The notes beneath the pieces are model-generated. The model saw only the letters and a program-made list of their open reading frames with translations, ran no database searches and was not told the DNA's origin. Both the position numbers and the translations under genes were made by a program. Of a stretch of DNA of 32,911 nucleotides, positions 25,584 to 32,911 are shown in pieces (the stretch's first letter is position 1; the number at the start of each line of letters is the position of its first letter). The stretch is from Stenotrophomonas beteli (GTDB lineage: Bacteria > Pseudomonadota > Gammaproteobacteria > Xanthomonadales > Xanthomonadaceae), in NCBI RefSeq assembly GCF_001431665.1, contig NZ_LLXV01000073.1, positions 1-32,911 on the forward strand, written 5' to 3'.

Positions 25584-28202
25584 ATGAATACCGATTACCG
25601 CAAGAACCTCCCCGGCAGCACGCTGGACTATTTCGATGCGCGCGCCGCCGTCGATGCGATCCAGCCCGGCGCCTACGCCACGCTGCCGTACACCTCGCGC
25701 GTGCTGGCCGAGAACCTGGTGCGCCGCTGCGATCCGGCTACCTTGGCCGCTTCGCTGACGCAGCTGATCGAGCGCCGTCGCGACCTCGATTTCCCGTGGT
25801 TCCCGGCCCGCGTGGTCTGCCACGACATCCTCGGCCAGACCGCGCTGGTGGACCTGGCTGGCCTGCGTGATGCGATCGCCGACAAGGGGGGCGACCCGGC
25901 CAAGGTCAACCCGGTGGTGCCGGTGCAGCTGATCGTCGACCACTCGCTGGCGGTGGAGTGCGGTGGTTTCGATCCGCAGGCGTTCGAGAAGAACCGCGCG
26001 ATCGAGGATCGCCGCAACGAAGACCGTTTCCACTTCATCGACTGGACCAAGCAGGCGTTCCAGAACGTGGACGTGATTCCGCCGGGCAACGGCATCATGC
26101 ACCAGATCAACCTGGAGAAGATGTCGCCGGTGGTCTACGTGCAGGACGGCGTGGCCTTCCCGGATACCTGTGTGGGCACCGACAGCCATACCCCGCACGT
26201 GGATGCGCTGGGCGTGATCGCCATCGGTGTGGGCGGCCTGGAGGCCGAGAACGTGATGCTCGGCCGTGCCTCGTGGATGCGCCTGCCGGACATCATCGGC
26301 GTCGAGCTGACCGGCCGGCCGCAGCCGGGCATCACCGCCACCGACGTGGTGCTGGCGCTGACCGAGTTCCTGCGCAAGGAGCGTGTGGTCGGCGCGTGGC
26401 TTGAATTCTTCGGCGAGGGCGCCGCAGCACTGACCATCGGTGACCGCGCCACCATTTCCAACATGTGCCCGGAATACGGTGCCACCGCCGCGATGTTCTA
26501 TATCGACGGGCAGACCATCGATTACCTGCGCCTGACCGGCCGCGAGGAATCGCAGGTGGCGCTGGTGGAAAACTACGCGCGCACCACCGGCCTTTGGGCC
26601 GACGACCTGGTCACCGCGCAGTACGAGCGCGTGCTGCGTTTCGACCTGTCCAGCGTGGTGCGCAACATGGCTGGCCCGTCCAACCCGCACAAGCGCGTGG
26701 CCACCGCCGAGCTGACCGAGCGCGGCATCGCCGACGAAGCCAAGCTGGCAGCGGGCAGGGCCGAGCAGGCGCAGGGCCTGATGCCCGACGGCGCGGTGAT
26801 CATCGCCGCCATCACCAGCTGCACCAACACCTCCAATCCACGCAACGTGATCGCTGCCGCACTGCTGGCGCGCAAGGCCAACGAACGTGGCCTGCTGCGC
26901 AAGCCGTGGGTGAAGTCGTCGCTGGCACCGGGCTCGAAGGCCGTGCAGCTGTACCTGGAAGAAGCCGGCCTGTTGCCGGACCTGGAAAAGCTCGGCTTCG
27001 GCATCGTCGCTTTCGCCTGCACCACCTGCAACGGCATGAGTGGCGCGCTGGATCCGGCCATCCAGCAGGAGATCATCGATCGCGACCTGTACGCCACGGC
27101 CGTGCTGTCGGGCAACCGCAACTTCGATGGCCGCATCCACCCGTATGCGAAGCAGGCCTTCCTGGCGTCGCCGCCGCTGGTGATCGCCTATGCCATCGCC
27201 GGCACCGTGCGCTTCGACATCGAAAAGGACGTGCTGGGCGTGGATGCCGATGGCAACGAGGTGCGCCTGAAGGACATCTGGCCGAGCGATGCCGAGATCG
27301 ATGCGGTGGTGAAGGCCTCGGTGAAGCCGGAGCAGTTCCGCCGCGTCTACAACCCGATGTTCAACGTGCGCGTGGAGCACGGCGCGGCGGTCAGCCCGCT
27401 GTACGACTGGCGCCCGCAGAGCACCTACATCCGCCGTCCGCCGTACTGGGAGGGCGCACTGGCCGGTGAGCGCACGCTGTCGGGCATGCGTGCGCTGGCG
27501 GTGCTGCCGGACAACATCACCACCGACCACCTGTCGCCGTCCAACGCGATCCTGGCGTCCAGCGCCGCCGGCGAATACCTGGCGAAGATGGGCCTGCCGG
27601 AAGAGGACTTCAATTCCTACGCGACCCACCGTGGCGACCACCTGACCGCGCAGCGCGCCACCTTCGCCAACCCGAAGCTGTTCAACGAGATGGTGCGCAA
27701 CGACGACGGCAGCGTGAAGCAGGGTTCGCTGGCGCGCGTGGAGCCGGAAGGCAAGGTGATGCGCATGTGGGAAGCGATCGAAACCTACATGGACCGCAAG
27801 CAGCCGCTGATCATCATCGCCGGTGCCGACTATGGCCAGGGCAGCTCGCGTGACTGGGCCGCCAAGGGCGTGCGCCTGGCTGGCGTGGAGGCGATCGTGG
27901 CCGAGGGCTTCGAACGCATCCACCGCACCAACCTGATCGGCATGGGCGTGTTGCCGCTGGAGTTCAAGCCGGGCACCACCCGCCTGACTCTGGGCATCGA
28001 CGGTACCGAGACCTTCGACGTGATCGGCGAGCGCACCCCTCGCGCCGAACTGACCCTGGTCATCCACCGCCGCGACGGCCAGGACGTGATCGTGCCGGTC
28101 ACCTGCCGCCTGGACAGCGACGAGGAAGTGGCGATCTACGAAGCCGGCGGCGTGCTGCAGCGCTTCGCCCAGGATTTCCTGGAAGGCGCCAAGGTGGCGT
28201 AA
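25584..28202 (+). CDS. acnD: 2-methylcitrate dehydratase, Fe/S-dependent (AcnD)
   Basis: This 872-residue aconitase-like enzyme dehydrates 2-methylcitrate and works with PrpF. The [4Fe-4S] cluster cysteines are Cys413 (TSCTNTSNP), Cys479 and Cys482 (CTTCNGMSG). Other aconitase landmarks are VGTDSHTPHVDALG, SGNRNFDGRIHP and the C-terminal swivel domain AGADYGQGSSRDWAAKG. ATG 25584 gives the usual N-terminus (MNTDYRK..LPG). It has no clear ribosome site and follows prpC by 97 bases. The expected next gene, prpF, is displaced by about 1.2 kb of other genes. Confidence 0.95.
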   Translation: MNTDYRKNLPGSTLDYFDARAAVDAIQPGAYATLPYTSRVLAENLVRRCDPATLAASLTQLIERRRDLDFPWFPARVVCHDILGQTALVDLAGLRDAIADKGGDPAKVNPVVPVQLIVDHSLAVECGGFDPQAFEKNRAIEDRRNEDRFHFIDWTKQAFQNVDVIPPGNGIMHQINLEKMSPVVYVQDGVAFPDTCVGTDSHTPHVDALGVIAIGVGGLEAENVMLGRASWMRLPDIIGVELTGRPQPGITATDVVLALTEFLRKERVVGAWLEFFGEGAAALTIGDRATISNMCPEYGATAAMFYIDGQTIDYLRLTGREESQVALVENYARTTGLWADDLVTAQYERVLRFDLSSVVRNMAGPSNPHKRVATAELTERGIADEAKLAAGRAEQAQGLMPDGAVIIAAITSCTNTSNPRNVIAAALLARKANERGLLRKPWVKSSLAPGSKAVQLYLEEAGLLPDLEKLGFGIVAFACTTCNGMSGALDPAIQQEIIDRDLYATAVLSGNRNFDGRIHPYAKQAFLASPPLVIAYAIAGTVRFDIEKDVLGVDADGNEVRLKDIWPSDAEIDAVVKASVKPEQFRRVYNPMFNVRVEHGAAVSPLYDWRPQSTYIRRPPYWEGALAGERTLSGMRALAVLPDNITTDHLSPSNAILASSAAGEYLAKMGLPEEDFNSYATHRGDHLTAQRATFANPKLFNEMVRNDDGSVKQGSLARVEPEGKVMRMWEAIETYMDRKQPLIIIAGADYGQGSSRDWAAKGVRLAGVEAIVAEGFERIHRTNLIGMGVLPLEFKPGTTRLTLGIDGTETFDVIGERTPRAELTLVIHRRDGQDVIVPVTCRLDSDEEVAIYEAGGVLQRFAQDFLEGAKVA

Positions 28203-28221
28203 GGCAGCAGATAGCTGCCTT
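28201..28221 (+). terminator. Hairpin directly at the acnD stop codon
   Basis: AAGGCAGC (28201-28208) pairs perfectly with GCTGCCTT (28214-28221) around an AGATA loop. It overlaps the last two bases of the acnD TAA. There is no long T-run. It marks the left edge of the non-prp segment and may lower read-through into it. Confidence 0.5.
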
Positions 28222-28296
28222 GTGTCGAGTTGTCGCCATGCTGGCTTCGGCCCGCATGGCGGTGGTCACGAAGGAGAGGGGCGTTGCCCCATCTGC

Positions 28297-29001
28297 ATGG
28301 GAACGGCGTTCTACACAATCGCAGGCACGGTCAACACCGCCTTCATCGTGCTGAGCCTGTTGGGTGTGGGCGCGCAGTTGCGCTTGGTGCGCGACCGCCG
28401 GGAACGAGCGGACGCGACTGAAAGCGCCACTGCCGTGCTGTCGCTGAATCAGTTCACGGTCAGCTTCCTGGCCTACCTGTCCTTCTTCGTCTATGGCTAC
28501 AGCGTCACGCCGTTCAATCACTTTATTGTCTGGCCGCGCTTGCTCGCGTCGGTGCTGGTCATGGCCATCCTGGTGGAGATCTGGCGCGACCGACGGAATC
28601 GCTCTGCCACGACCAGCCTGGTGACGGCCGTGCTGCTGCTGGCCTGCGCACTGGCTGGCCTAGCTTGGGGCAACCGTCATGTGGATGAGGGCAGGGTAGT
28701 GGCCAGCGCGATGATCGTGGGCATCACTGCCTTGCTGGCGCAGGGTTACGCGCACCAGATCCTGCTGATCCTGCGCAATGGCCACACCGGTGCGGTGTCG
28801 TTGCGGATGAGTCAGCTGATCCTGCTGATGGATCTATCCACGATTGTGTTTGCCTTCGCCATGGGCATGCGGATGGGATGGCCGTTGCTGCTGCTGGCAG
28901 TGGTGAGTGGCAGTACCAAACTGGTCATCCTTTACCTCTTCCATTGGCAGCAAGGAATGTCCGCGCGGGCGCGGCGAAGTCATGCTGGGGCGTCTGCGTG
29001 A
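28297..29001 (+). CDS. Seven-helix membrane protein, SWEET/PQ-loop-like (unassigned)
   Basis: I do not recognise this protein by name. From ATG 28297 it has 234 residues and seven hydrophobic segments: about 7-28, 49-71, 77-96, 107-124, 134-157, 165-189 and 193-212. The grouping 3+1+3, with AQLRLVRD after helix 1 and HQILLILRNGHTGAVSLRM after helix 5, resembles the duplicated PQ-loop triple-helix units of SWEET transporters, which carry sugars or small metabolites. Size also fits SWEETs. No ribosome site is within 10 bases; a GGAGAGGGG lies about 16 bases upstream. It sits between acnD and prpF, where no such gene is normally found. A link to propionate, methylcitrate or sugar uptake is only inference. 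Confidence 0.65.
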   Translation: MGTAFYTIAGTVNTAFIVLSLLGVGAQLRLVRDRRERADATESATAVLSLNQFTVSFLAYLSFFVYGYSVTPFNHFIVWPRLLASVLVMAILVEIWRDRRNRSATTSLVTAVLLLACALAGLAWGNRHVDEGRVVASAMIVGITALLAQGYAHQILLILRNGHTGAVSLRMSQLILLMDLSTIVFAFAMGMRMGWPLLLLAVVSGSTKLVILYLFHWQQGMSARARRSHAGASA

Positions 29002-29066
29002 CGGCGAGGACCTCTTTTGCAAAGGCTGGCGCTTTCTACCCTTGTCGTTGTCTTTGATGCCTCGCA

Positions 29067-29084
29067 GACTGTCGTGTGACAGTC
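29067..29084. promoter_or_regulatory. Palindrome upstream of the antitoxin gene
   Basis: GACTGTC-GTGT-GACAGTC is a perfect 7-bp inverted repeat, ending 7 bases before the parD ribosome site. Antitoxins of the ParD type bind such palindromes to repress their own operon. Binding is inferred. Confidence 0.55.
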
Positions 29085-29101
29085 CCACGGTGGAGGTCCG
29101 T

Positions 29102-29344
29102 ATGGTCAATATCAAGGTGGTGCTGACTGATGAGCTCAAACAATTCGTGGACCAGGAAGTTCGAGAAGGCGACTACGCCAGCGCTTCCGAGTACGTTCGC
29201 GACCTTATCCGTCAGAGTCGGCAAAGCAAGGCTGAAGACCTGCTACGCCAGTTAATCGCGGAAGGCCTTGCTTCGGGGCCTCCGGCCCCCCTGCCTCCGG
29301 GGTACTTCCAGAGACTGCTTGAGCGCGCGTCGAATCGAGAATGA
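29102..29344 (+). CDS. ParD-family antitoxin (orphan, toxin gene lost)
   Basis: This 80-residue protein has an N-terminal ribbon-helix-helix domain (NIKVVLTDELKQFVDQEV, then GDYASASEYVRDLIRQ) typical of type II ParD antitoxins. A C-terminal tail (PPGYFQRLLERA) would wrap the toxin. A strong GGAGG (29092-29096) lies 5 bases before ATG 29102. The stop overlaps an ATG (29341-29344, ATGA), the usual coupling to a parE start. That frame begins with Met-Lys-Pro but then has no ParE pattern and runs into prpF. The toxin is thus absent or eroded. The RHH domain looks intact, so DNA binding and self-repression may persist. Confidence 0.85.
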   Translation: MVNIKVVLTDELKQFVDQEVREGDYASASEYVRDLIRQSRQSKAEDLLRQLIAEGLASGPPAPLPPGYFQRLLERASNRE

Positions 29345-29422
29345 AGCCAGTACATCCCTCCAACCCCAAGGGCGGTGCGCGGCTCCCCGAGAATTGTTCC
29401 ACTGCACACAGGAATCCGATCC
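29341..29422 (+). pseudogene. Possible vestige of a parE toxin start
   Basis: ATG 29341 overlaps the parD stop as ATGA and begins Met-Lys-Pro, as many ParE proteins do. The rest of this 82-base stretch shows no ParE pattern, and the frame continues out of phase through the prpF start region. The remnant is very short, so the call is tentative. Confidence 0.3.
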
Positions 29423-30601
29423 ATGACCTTCCTCCCGCAACTCCGTATTCCCGCCACCTACATGCGCGGCGGCACCAGCAAAGGCGTGTTCTTCCGCCTG
29501 CAGGACCTGCCCGAAGCCGCGCAGGTGCCGGGCGCCGCACGCGATGCGCTGCTGATGCGCGTGATCGGCTCGCCCGATCCGTATGGCAAGCAGACCGACG
29601 GCATGGGCGGCGCCACCTCCAGCACCAGCAAGTGCGTGATCATCTCCGCCGCTTCGGTGCCTGACCACGACGTGGACTACCTGTATGGCCAGGTGTCGAT
29701 CGACACCGCCTTCGTCGACTGGAGCGGCAACTGCGGCAACCTCAGCACCGCGGTGGGTCCGTTCGCGATCGCCAACGGGCTGATCGATCCGGCCCGGGTG
29801 CCGCGCGATGGCCTGTGCACCGTGCGCATCTGGCAGGCCAACATCGGCAAGACCATCATCGCCCACGTGCCGATGCGCGACGGCGAAGTGCAGGAGATCG
29901 GCGATTTCGAGCTGGATGGCGTGACCTTCCCGGCCGCCGAGATCCAGCTGGAATTCATCGAACCGTCCGATGACGGCGATGCGGGCGCGATGTTCCCGAC
30001 CGGCAATCTGGTCGACATCCTGGATGTGCCGGGCGTGGGTCGTTTCGAGGTGACCATGATCACCGCCGGCATCCCGACCATCTTCGTCAACGCCGCCGAC
30101 CTGGGCTACAGCGGCACCGAGCTGCAGCCGGCGATCAACGAGGACAAGGCCGCGCTGCAGAGGTTCGAGACCATCCGCGCCTACGGCGCCTTGCGCATGG
30201 GGCTGATCAGGAACCTGGAAGACGCGGCAACCCGCCAGCACACGCCGAAGGTGGCCTTCGTGGCGCCGGCACAGGACTACGTGTCGTCCAGCGGCAAGGC
30301 GATCCCCGCGTCGGCCATCGACCTGCATGCGCGTGCGTTGTCGATGGGCAAGCTGCACCACGCGATGATGGGTACCGCCGCCGTGGCGATCGCTACCGCT
30401 GCAGCGATTCCGGGCACGCTGGTCAATCGCGCGGCCGGCGGTGGCGAACGTGAAGCGGTGACCTTCGGTCATCCCTCGGGCACGCTGCGTGTCGGCGCGC
30501 AGGCCGGTCTTGTTGACGGCCAGTGGACAGTGACCAAGGCCATCATGAGCCGCAGCGCCCGCGTGCTGATGGAAGGCAAGGTGCGGGTGCCGGCCGAGTA
30601 G
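29423..30601 (+). CDS. prpF: AcnD-accessory 2-methylaconitate isomerase
   Basis: This 392-residue enzyme isomerises 2-methylaconitate between trans and cis forms, so that the AcnD product can re-enter the methylcitrate cycle. It has the diaminopimelate epimerase-like double fold. Landmarks are YMRGGTSKGVFF (substrate lysine), SPDPYGKQTDGMGGATSSTSK, the catalytic Cys104 (NCGNLSTAVG) and the C-terminal GHPSGTLRVGA. ATG 29423 is chosen because AGGAA lies eight bases upstream; a longer reading from 29375 runs through the parD-prpF gap. It is the first conserved prp gene after the inserted pair. Confidence 0.95.
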   Translation: MTFLPQLRIPATYMRGGTSKGVFFRLQDLPEAAQVPGAARDALLMRVIGSPDPYGKQTDGMGGATSSTSKCVIISAASVPDHDVDYLYGQVSIDTAFVDWSGNCGNLSTAVGPFAIANGLIDPARVPRDGLCTVRIWQANIGKTIIAHVPMRDGEVQEIGDFELDGVTFPAAEIQLEFIEPSDDGDAGAMFPTGNLVDILDVPGVGRFEVTMITAGIPTIFVNAADLGYSGTELQPAINEDKAALQRFETIRAYGALRMGLIRNLEDAATRQHTPKVAFVAPAQDYVSSSGKAIPASAIDLHARALSMGKLHHAMMGTAAVAIATAAAIPGTLVNRAAGGGEREAVTFGHPSGTLRVGAQAGLVDGQWTVTKAIMSRSARVLMEGKVRVPAE

Positions 30602-30608
30602 TGCTCTG

Positions 30609-30631
30609 GTAGATGCCAACCTTGGTTGGCA
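30609..30631 (+). repeat. SMAG-type unit inside the prp operon
   Basis: It has a GTAG head and a TGCCAACC-TT-GGTTGGCA stem (30614-30631), 8 bases after the prpF stop and 30 bases before the prpD ribosome site. It would form a hairpin in the shared message. Confidence 0.85.
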
Positions 30632-30672
30632 GGGGGCACGGGCAACCGTGCACCGCAACGAGGAGATCGACG

Positions 30673-32133
30673 ATGTCCATCAACCACATCCCATCCAACG
30701 AGCGTGCAGCGTGGGATGTGCTGCTGGTGGACATCGTCGACTACGTACGCGACGCGCGCATCGACTCACCCCTGGCGTTCCAGACCGCGCACCACTGCCT
30801 GCTCGATACGCTGGGCTGCGGCCTGGAAGCATTGTCCTTCCCGGCCTGCAGCAAGCTGCTCGGTCCCCTGGTGCCCGGCATCAGCGTGGTCAACGGCGCG
30901 CGCGTGCCGGGTACGCATTACGTGCTGGATCCGGTGCAGGCGGCTTTCAACCTGGGTGCGATGGTGCGCTGGCTGGATTTCAACGACACCTGGCTGGCCG
31001 CCGAATGGGGCCACCCCTCGGACAACCTGGGCGGCATCCTCGCCGTCTGCGATTGGCTGGGGCGCAACGCGCCGGCCCTGTGCCGCCCGGCGCCAACGGT
31101 GCACGACGTGTTGCTGGCGATGATCAAGGCGCACGAAATCCAGGGCGTGCTGGCCCTGCAGAATTCGTTCAACCGGGTCGGGCTGGACCATGTGGTGCTG
31201 GTCAAGGTCGCCACCACGGCGGTGGTCTCGCAGCTGCTGGGGCTGGATCGCGAACGCATGCTCAACGCACTGTCGCTGGCCTGGGTCGATGGCCAGTCCC
31301 TGCGCACCTACCGGCACGCGCCCAACACCGGCTCGCGCAAGAGCTGGGCCGCCGGCGACGCGACCAGTCGTGGTGTGCGCCTGGCCTTGATGGCAGCCAG
31401 TGGCGAGATGGGCTATCCAAGCGTGCTGAGTGCGCCGGCATGGGGTTTCGAGGCCGTATCCATGCATGGGCAGGCGTTGACGCTGGGGCGGCCGCTGGGC
31501 AGCTACGTGATGGAGAACGTGCTGTTCAAGATCAGTTACCCGGCCGAGTTCCACGGCCAGACCGCAGTGGAGGCGGCCATCGCGCTGCATCAGCAACTGC
31601 GTGCGATGGGGCGGCGGGTCGAGGACATCGCGCACATCGCGATCCGCACCCAGGAAGCCTGCATCCGCATCATCGACAAGCAGGGCCCGCTGCATAACCC
31701 GGCCGACCGCGACCACTGCGTGCAGTACATGGTCGCCATCGCACTGCTGCATGGCCGGCTGGTGGCCGAGGACTACGAGGATGACGTCGCCGCCGACCCG
31801 CGCATCGACGCGCTGCGCGCGAAGATGGCCTGCCATGAGGATCCGCAGCTCAGCGCCGACTACCTGGACCCGGGCAAGCGCAGCATCGCCAATGGCCTGA
31901 CGGTGCGCTTCAGCGATGGCACCGCGTTGCCGGAGGTACTGGTGGAGTATCCGCTTGGTCACGCACGCCGCCGCCAGGAGGGGATCCCACTGCTGCTGGA
32001 CAAGTTCCGCCGGCACCTGGCCCATCGCTTCCCGACTGTCCAGCAGCAGCGCATCCTGGCCGCCTCGCTGGACCCGGTGGCGCTGGCGGCGATGCCGGTG
32101 ACCGACTACGTGGACCTGTACCTGCCGGGGTAG
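30673..32133 (+). CDS. prpD: 2-methylcitrate dehydratase (MmgE/PrpD family)
   Basis: This 486-residue cofactor-free enzyme dehydrates 2-methylcitrate to 2-methyl-cis-aconitate, the same step that AcnD plus PrpF can perform. Landmarks are DTLGCGLEAL, RWLDFNDTW, GHPSDNLGG, HEIQGVLALQNSFN, WAAGDATSRGV, ISYPAEFHGQTAVEAA and DKQGPLHNPADRDHCVQY. Length matches E. coli PrpD (483). AGGAG lies 7 bases before ATG 30673. It is the last gene of the operon, and a SMAG dimer follows. Keeping both dehydratase routes is common in this kind of prp cluster. Confidence 0.95.
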   Translation: MSINHIPSNERAAWDVLLVDIVDYVRDARIDSPLAFQTAHHCLLDTLGCGLEALSFPACSKLLGPLVPGISVVNGARVPGTHYVLDPVQAAFNLGAMVRWLDFNDTWLAAEWGHPSDNLGGILAVCDWLGRNAPALCRPAPTVHDVLLAMIKAHEIQGVLALQNSFNRVGLDHVVLVKVATTAVVSQLLGLDRERMLNALSLAWVDGQSLRTYRHAPNTGSRKSWAAGDATSRGVRLALMAASGEMGYPSVLSAPAWGFEAVSMHGQALTLGRPLGSYVMENVLFKISYPAEFHGQTAVEAAIALHQQLRAMGRRVEDIAHIAIRTQEACIRIIDKQGPLHNPADRDHCVQYMVAIALLHGRLVAEDYEDDVAADPRIDALRAKMACHEDPQLSADYLDPGKRSIANGLTVRFSDGTALPEVLVEYPLGHARRRQEGIPLLLDKFRRHLAHRFPTVQQQRILAASLDPVALAAMPVTDYVDLYLPG

Positions 32134-32141
32134 GACGATCG

Positions 32142-32212
32142 GTAGTGCCGGCTGCTGGCCGGCAATTCCATCCAGCCTGCCATGCCGGTTGCCGGCCAGC
32201 GGCCGGCACTAC
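32142..32212. repeat. SMAG-type inverted dimer after prpD
   Basis: Units 32142-32164 and 32190-32212 are reverse complements with one mismatch. Each has a GTAG head and a TGCCGGC...GCCGGCA stem. The dimer sits 8 bases after prpD and can fold as a long stem, ending or stabilising the operon message. Confidence 0.88.
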
Positions 32213-32238
32213 CCGCACCGGGGCAATTGCCGAATTCG

Positions 32239-32269
32239 CGTCAACACCTTGACGTGGCCTGCCTATAAT
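32239..32269 (+). promoter_or_regulatory. Promoter with a palindromic operator for the macroglobulin gene
   Basis: A perfect -10 box TATAAT (32264-32269) lies 26 bases before the ATG. Just upstream is a perfect palindrome CGTCAA-CACC-TTGACG (32239-32254), which covers the -35 region. No -35 box is at 17-base spacing, because TTGACG is only 9 bases from the -10. Activation or repression through the palindrome is inferred. Confidence 0.55.
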
Positions 32270-32295
32270 GGCCGCCTCGATCAAGGAGTGACGAC

Positions 32296-32911
32296 ATGAG
32301 CGGTCCGGCACGGCGGAAGCGGTGGGGATGGGCGGCGGCCGTACTGGCAGGAGGCCTGTTGCTGGGCCTGGCCGGCTGCCGCAATGACAGCGGGCAGCTG
32401 CCCAAGGCCAGTGGTGAAGCCATCGCCACCAAGGCCGAGCAGGTGAAGGAGTTCACCCTGCTGCGCGCCTACCCGGACCAGAAGAATGATGGCCTGTCGC
32501 TGGCGCTGGAGTTCTCGCGCCCGCTGGTCGGCACCCAGGATTTCGACAAACTGGTGCGCTTCGAAGAGAAGGTCGGCACCGACGACAGCAGCTGGACCCT
32601 GTCCGATGACGGCTTGACCCTGCGCTACCCGTTCGTCGAGGCCGGCAAGGAGTTCAGCCTGGTGGTCTCCCCGGACCTGCTGGCCGCCGATGGCAGCCGG
32701 CTGGGCAAGGAACTGAAGCAGAAGGTGTTCAGCGGCGAGCTGAAGCCGGTGGTGGGCTTCGCCTCGCAGGGCAGCGTGCTGCCGGCCAAGGACAGCCGTG
32801 GCCTGCCGGTGGTCTCGGTGAACGTGCCGGAGGTCGACGTCGAATTCCTGCGCGTGCGCGAAAAGGACCTGCCGACCTTCTTCAGCCAGTACCAGCGCGG
32901 CGGCCGCCGCG
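32296..32911 (+). CDS. Alpha-2-macroglobulin-like lipoprotein, 5' part
   Basis: The first 205 codons are present, and the gene runs past the window. The product opens with a basic Arg/Lys-rich segment, a hydrophobic core and a lipobox LAGC with Cys28, so it is a lipoprotein anchored in the periplasm. What follows (EFTLLRAYPDQKNDGLSLAL, EFSRPL, LRYPFVEAGKEFSLVV, then VSVNVPEVDVEFLRVRE) matches the N-terminal macroglobulin domains of bacterial alpha-2-macroglobulins, periplasmic protease traps often paired with a penicillin-binding protein 1C. AAGGAG lies 7 bases before the ATG. Whether it has the CLEQ thioester cannot be seen here. Confidence 0.82.
   Translation, partial: MSGPARRKRWGWAAAVLAGGLLLGLAGCRNDSGQLPKASGEAIATKAEQVKEFTLLRAYPDQKNDGLSLALEFSRPLVGTQDFDKLVRFEEKVGTDDSSWTLSDDGLTLRYPFVEAGKEFSLVVSPDLLAADGSRLGKELKQKVFSGELKPVVGFASQGSVLPAKDSRGLPVVSVNVPEVDVEFLRVREKDLPTFFSQYQRGGRR

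Noticed and set aside
23303..28067. Long minus-strand frames opposite prpB, prpC and acnD (760 and 883 codons)
   Set aside because: They are antisense shadows of conserved metabolic genes, with no recognisable domains.
32249..32269. TTGACG plus TATAAT as a standard sigma-70 promoter
   Set aside because: The spacing is 9 bases, far from 17. TTGACG is better read as half of a palindrome.
1..32911. Phage, insertion sequence, CRISPR or tRNA-linked island
   Set aside because: No transposase, integrase, spacer array or tRNA was seen. The repeats present are short palindromes of the SMAG type.

Overview
The window looks like a chromosomal segment of a Stenotrophomonas species (S. maltophilia complex or a close relative; Xanthomonadaceae). 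The evidence is the high GC content, the aroK-aroB-hemE order, the many GTAG-headed palindromes typical of the SMAG repeats of S. maltophilia, and the family-level match of nearly every protein. No tRNA, rRNA, CRISPR array, transposase or integrase was seen. The left edge starts with a perfect 51-base fold-back that puts an in-frame stop in front of a truncated adhesin gene. This looks more like a contig-end artefact than biology.

Layout, left to right. (1) Bases 1-3450: the 3' end of a YadA-type trimeric autotransporter adhesin, a terminator-like hairpin, a secreted subtilisin-like protease with a C-terminal PPC domain, and a strong bidirectional terminator. (2) 3474-5257: L-serine dehydratase (-), divergent from a small glutaredoxin-like protein (+) whose stop codon lies inside a SMAG pair. 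(3) 5292-7117: a (-) operon yceI / cytochrome b561 / yceI. (4) 7247-14413: two tandem paralogous hybrid sensor histidine kinases of nearly equal size. Each has a signal peptide, 14 propeller-type repeats, a Y_Y_Y domain, one membrane helix, HisKA, HATPase and REC. (5) 14414-14800: a gene-free block of hairpins and palindromic repeats. (6) 14801-19458: a (-) cluster of aroK, aroB, a WGR mini-protein, hemE and an MdtD-like exporter. (7) 19557-21603: dodecin, a D-glycerate 3-kinase-like P-loop kinase, pdxH and a CutA/NIF3-C-like protein. (8) 21661-32133: the methylcitrate-cycle region, with prpR divergent from prpB-prpC-acnD-[7-TM protein-parD]-prpF-prpD. (9) 32296 to the end: the start of an alpha-2-macroglobulin-like lipoprotein, cut by the window edge.

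The propionate region is the richest part. PrpR carries the sigma-54 contact motif GAFTGA, a near-perfect -24/-12 promoter lies in front of prpB, and four TGTTTCA repeats lie upstream of it. Together these form a readable enhancer-plus-sigma-54 switch. About 1.2 kb of foreign-looking cargo sits between acnD and prpF: a seven-helix membrane protein with a 3+1+3 layout resembling SWEET/PQ-loop transporters, and a ParD-type antitoxin with its own palindrome and strong ribosome site. No intact ParE toxin follows. Only an ATGA-overlapping start codon and a few ParE-like codons remain.

The best candidates for something under-described are the tandem 14-blade kinases with no visible output partner, the SWEET-like protein and orphan antitoxin inside the prp operon, and the repeated use of the TAG in SMAG repeats as a stop codon. 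All functional calls come from reading the translated sequence; no database search was run.
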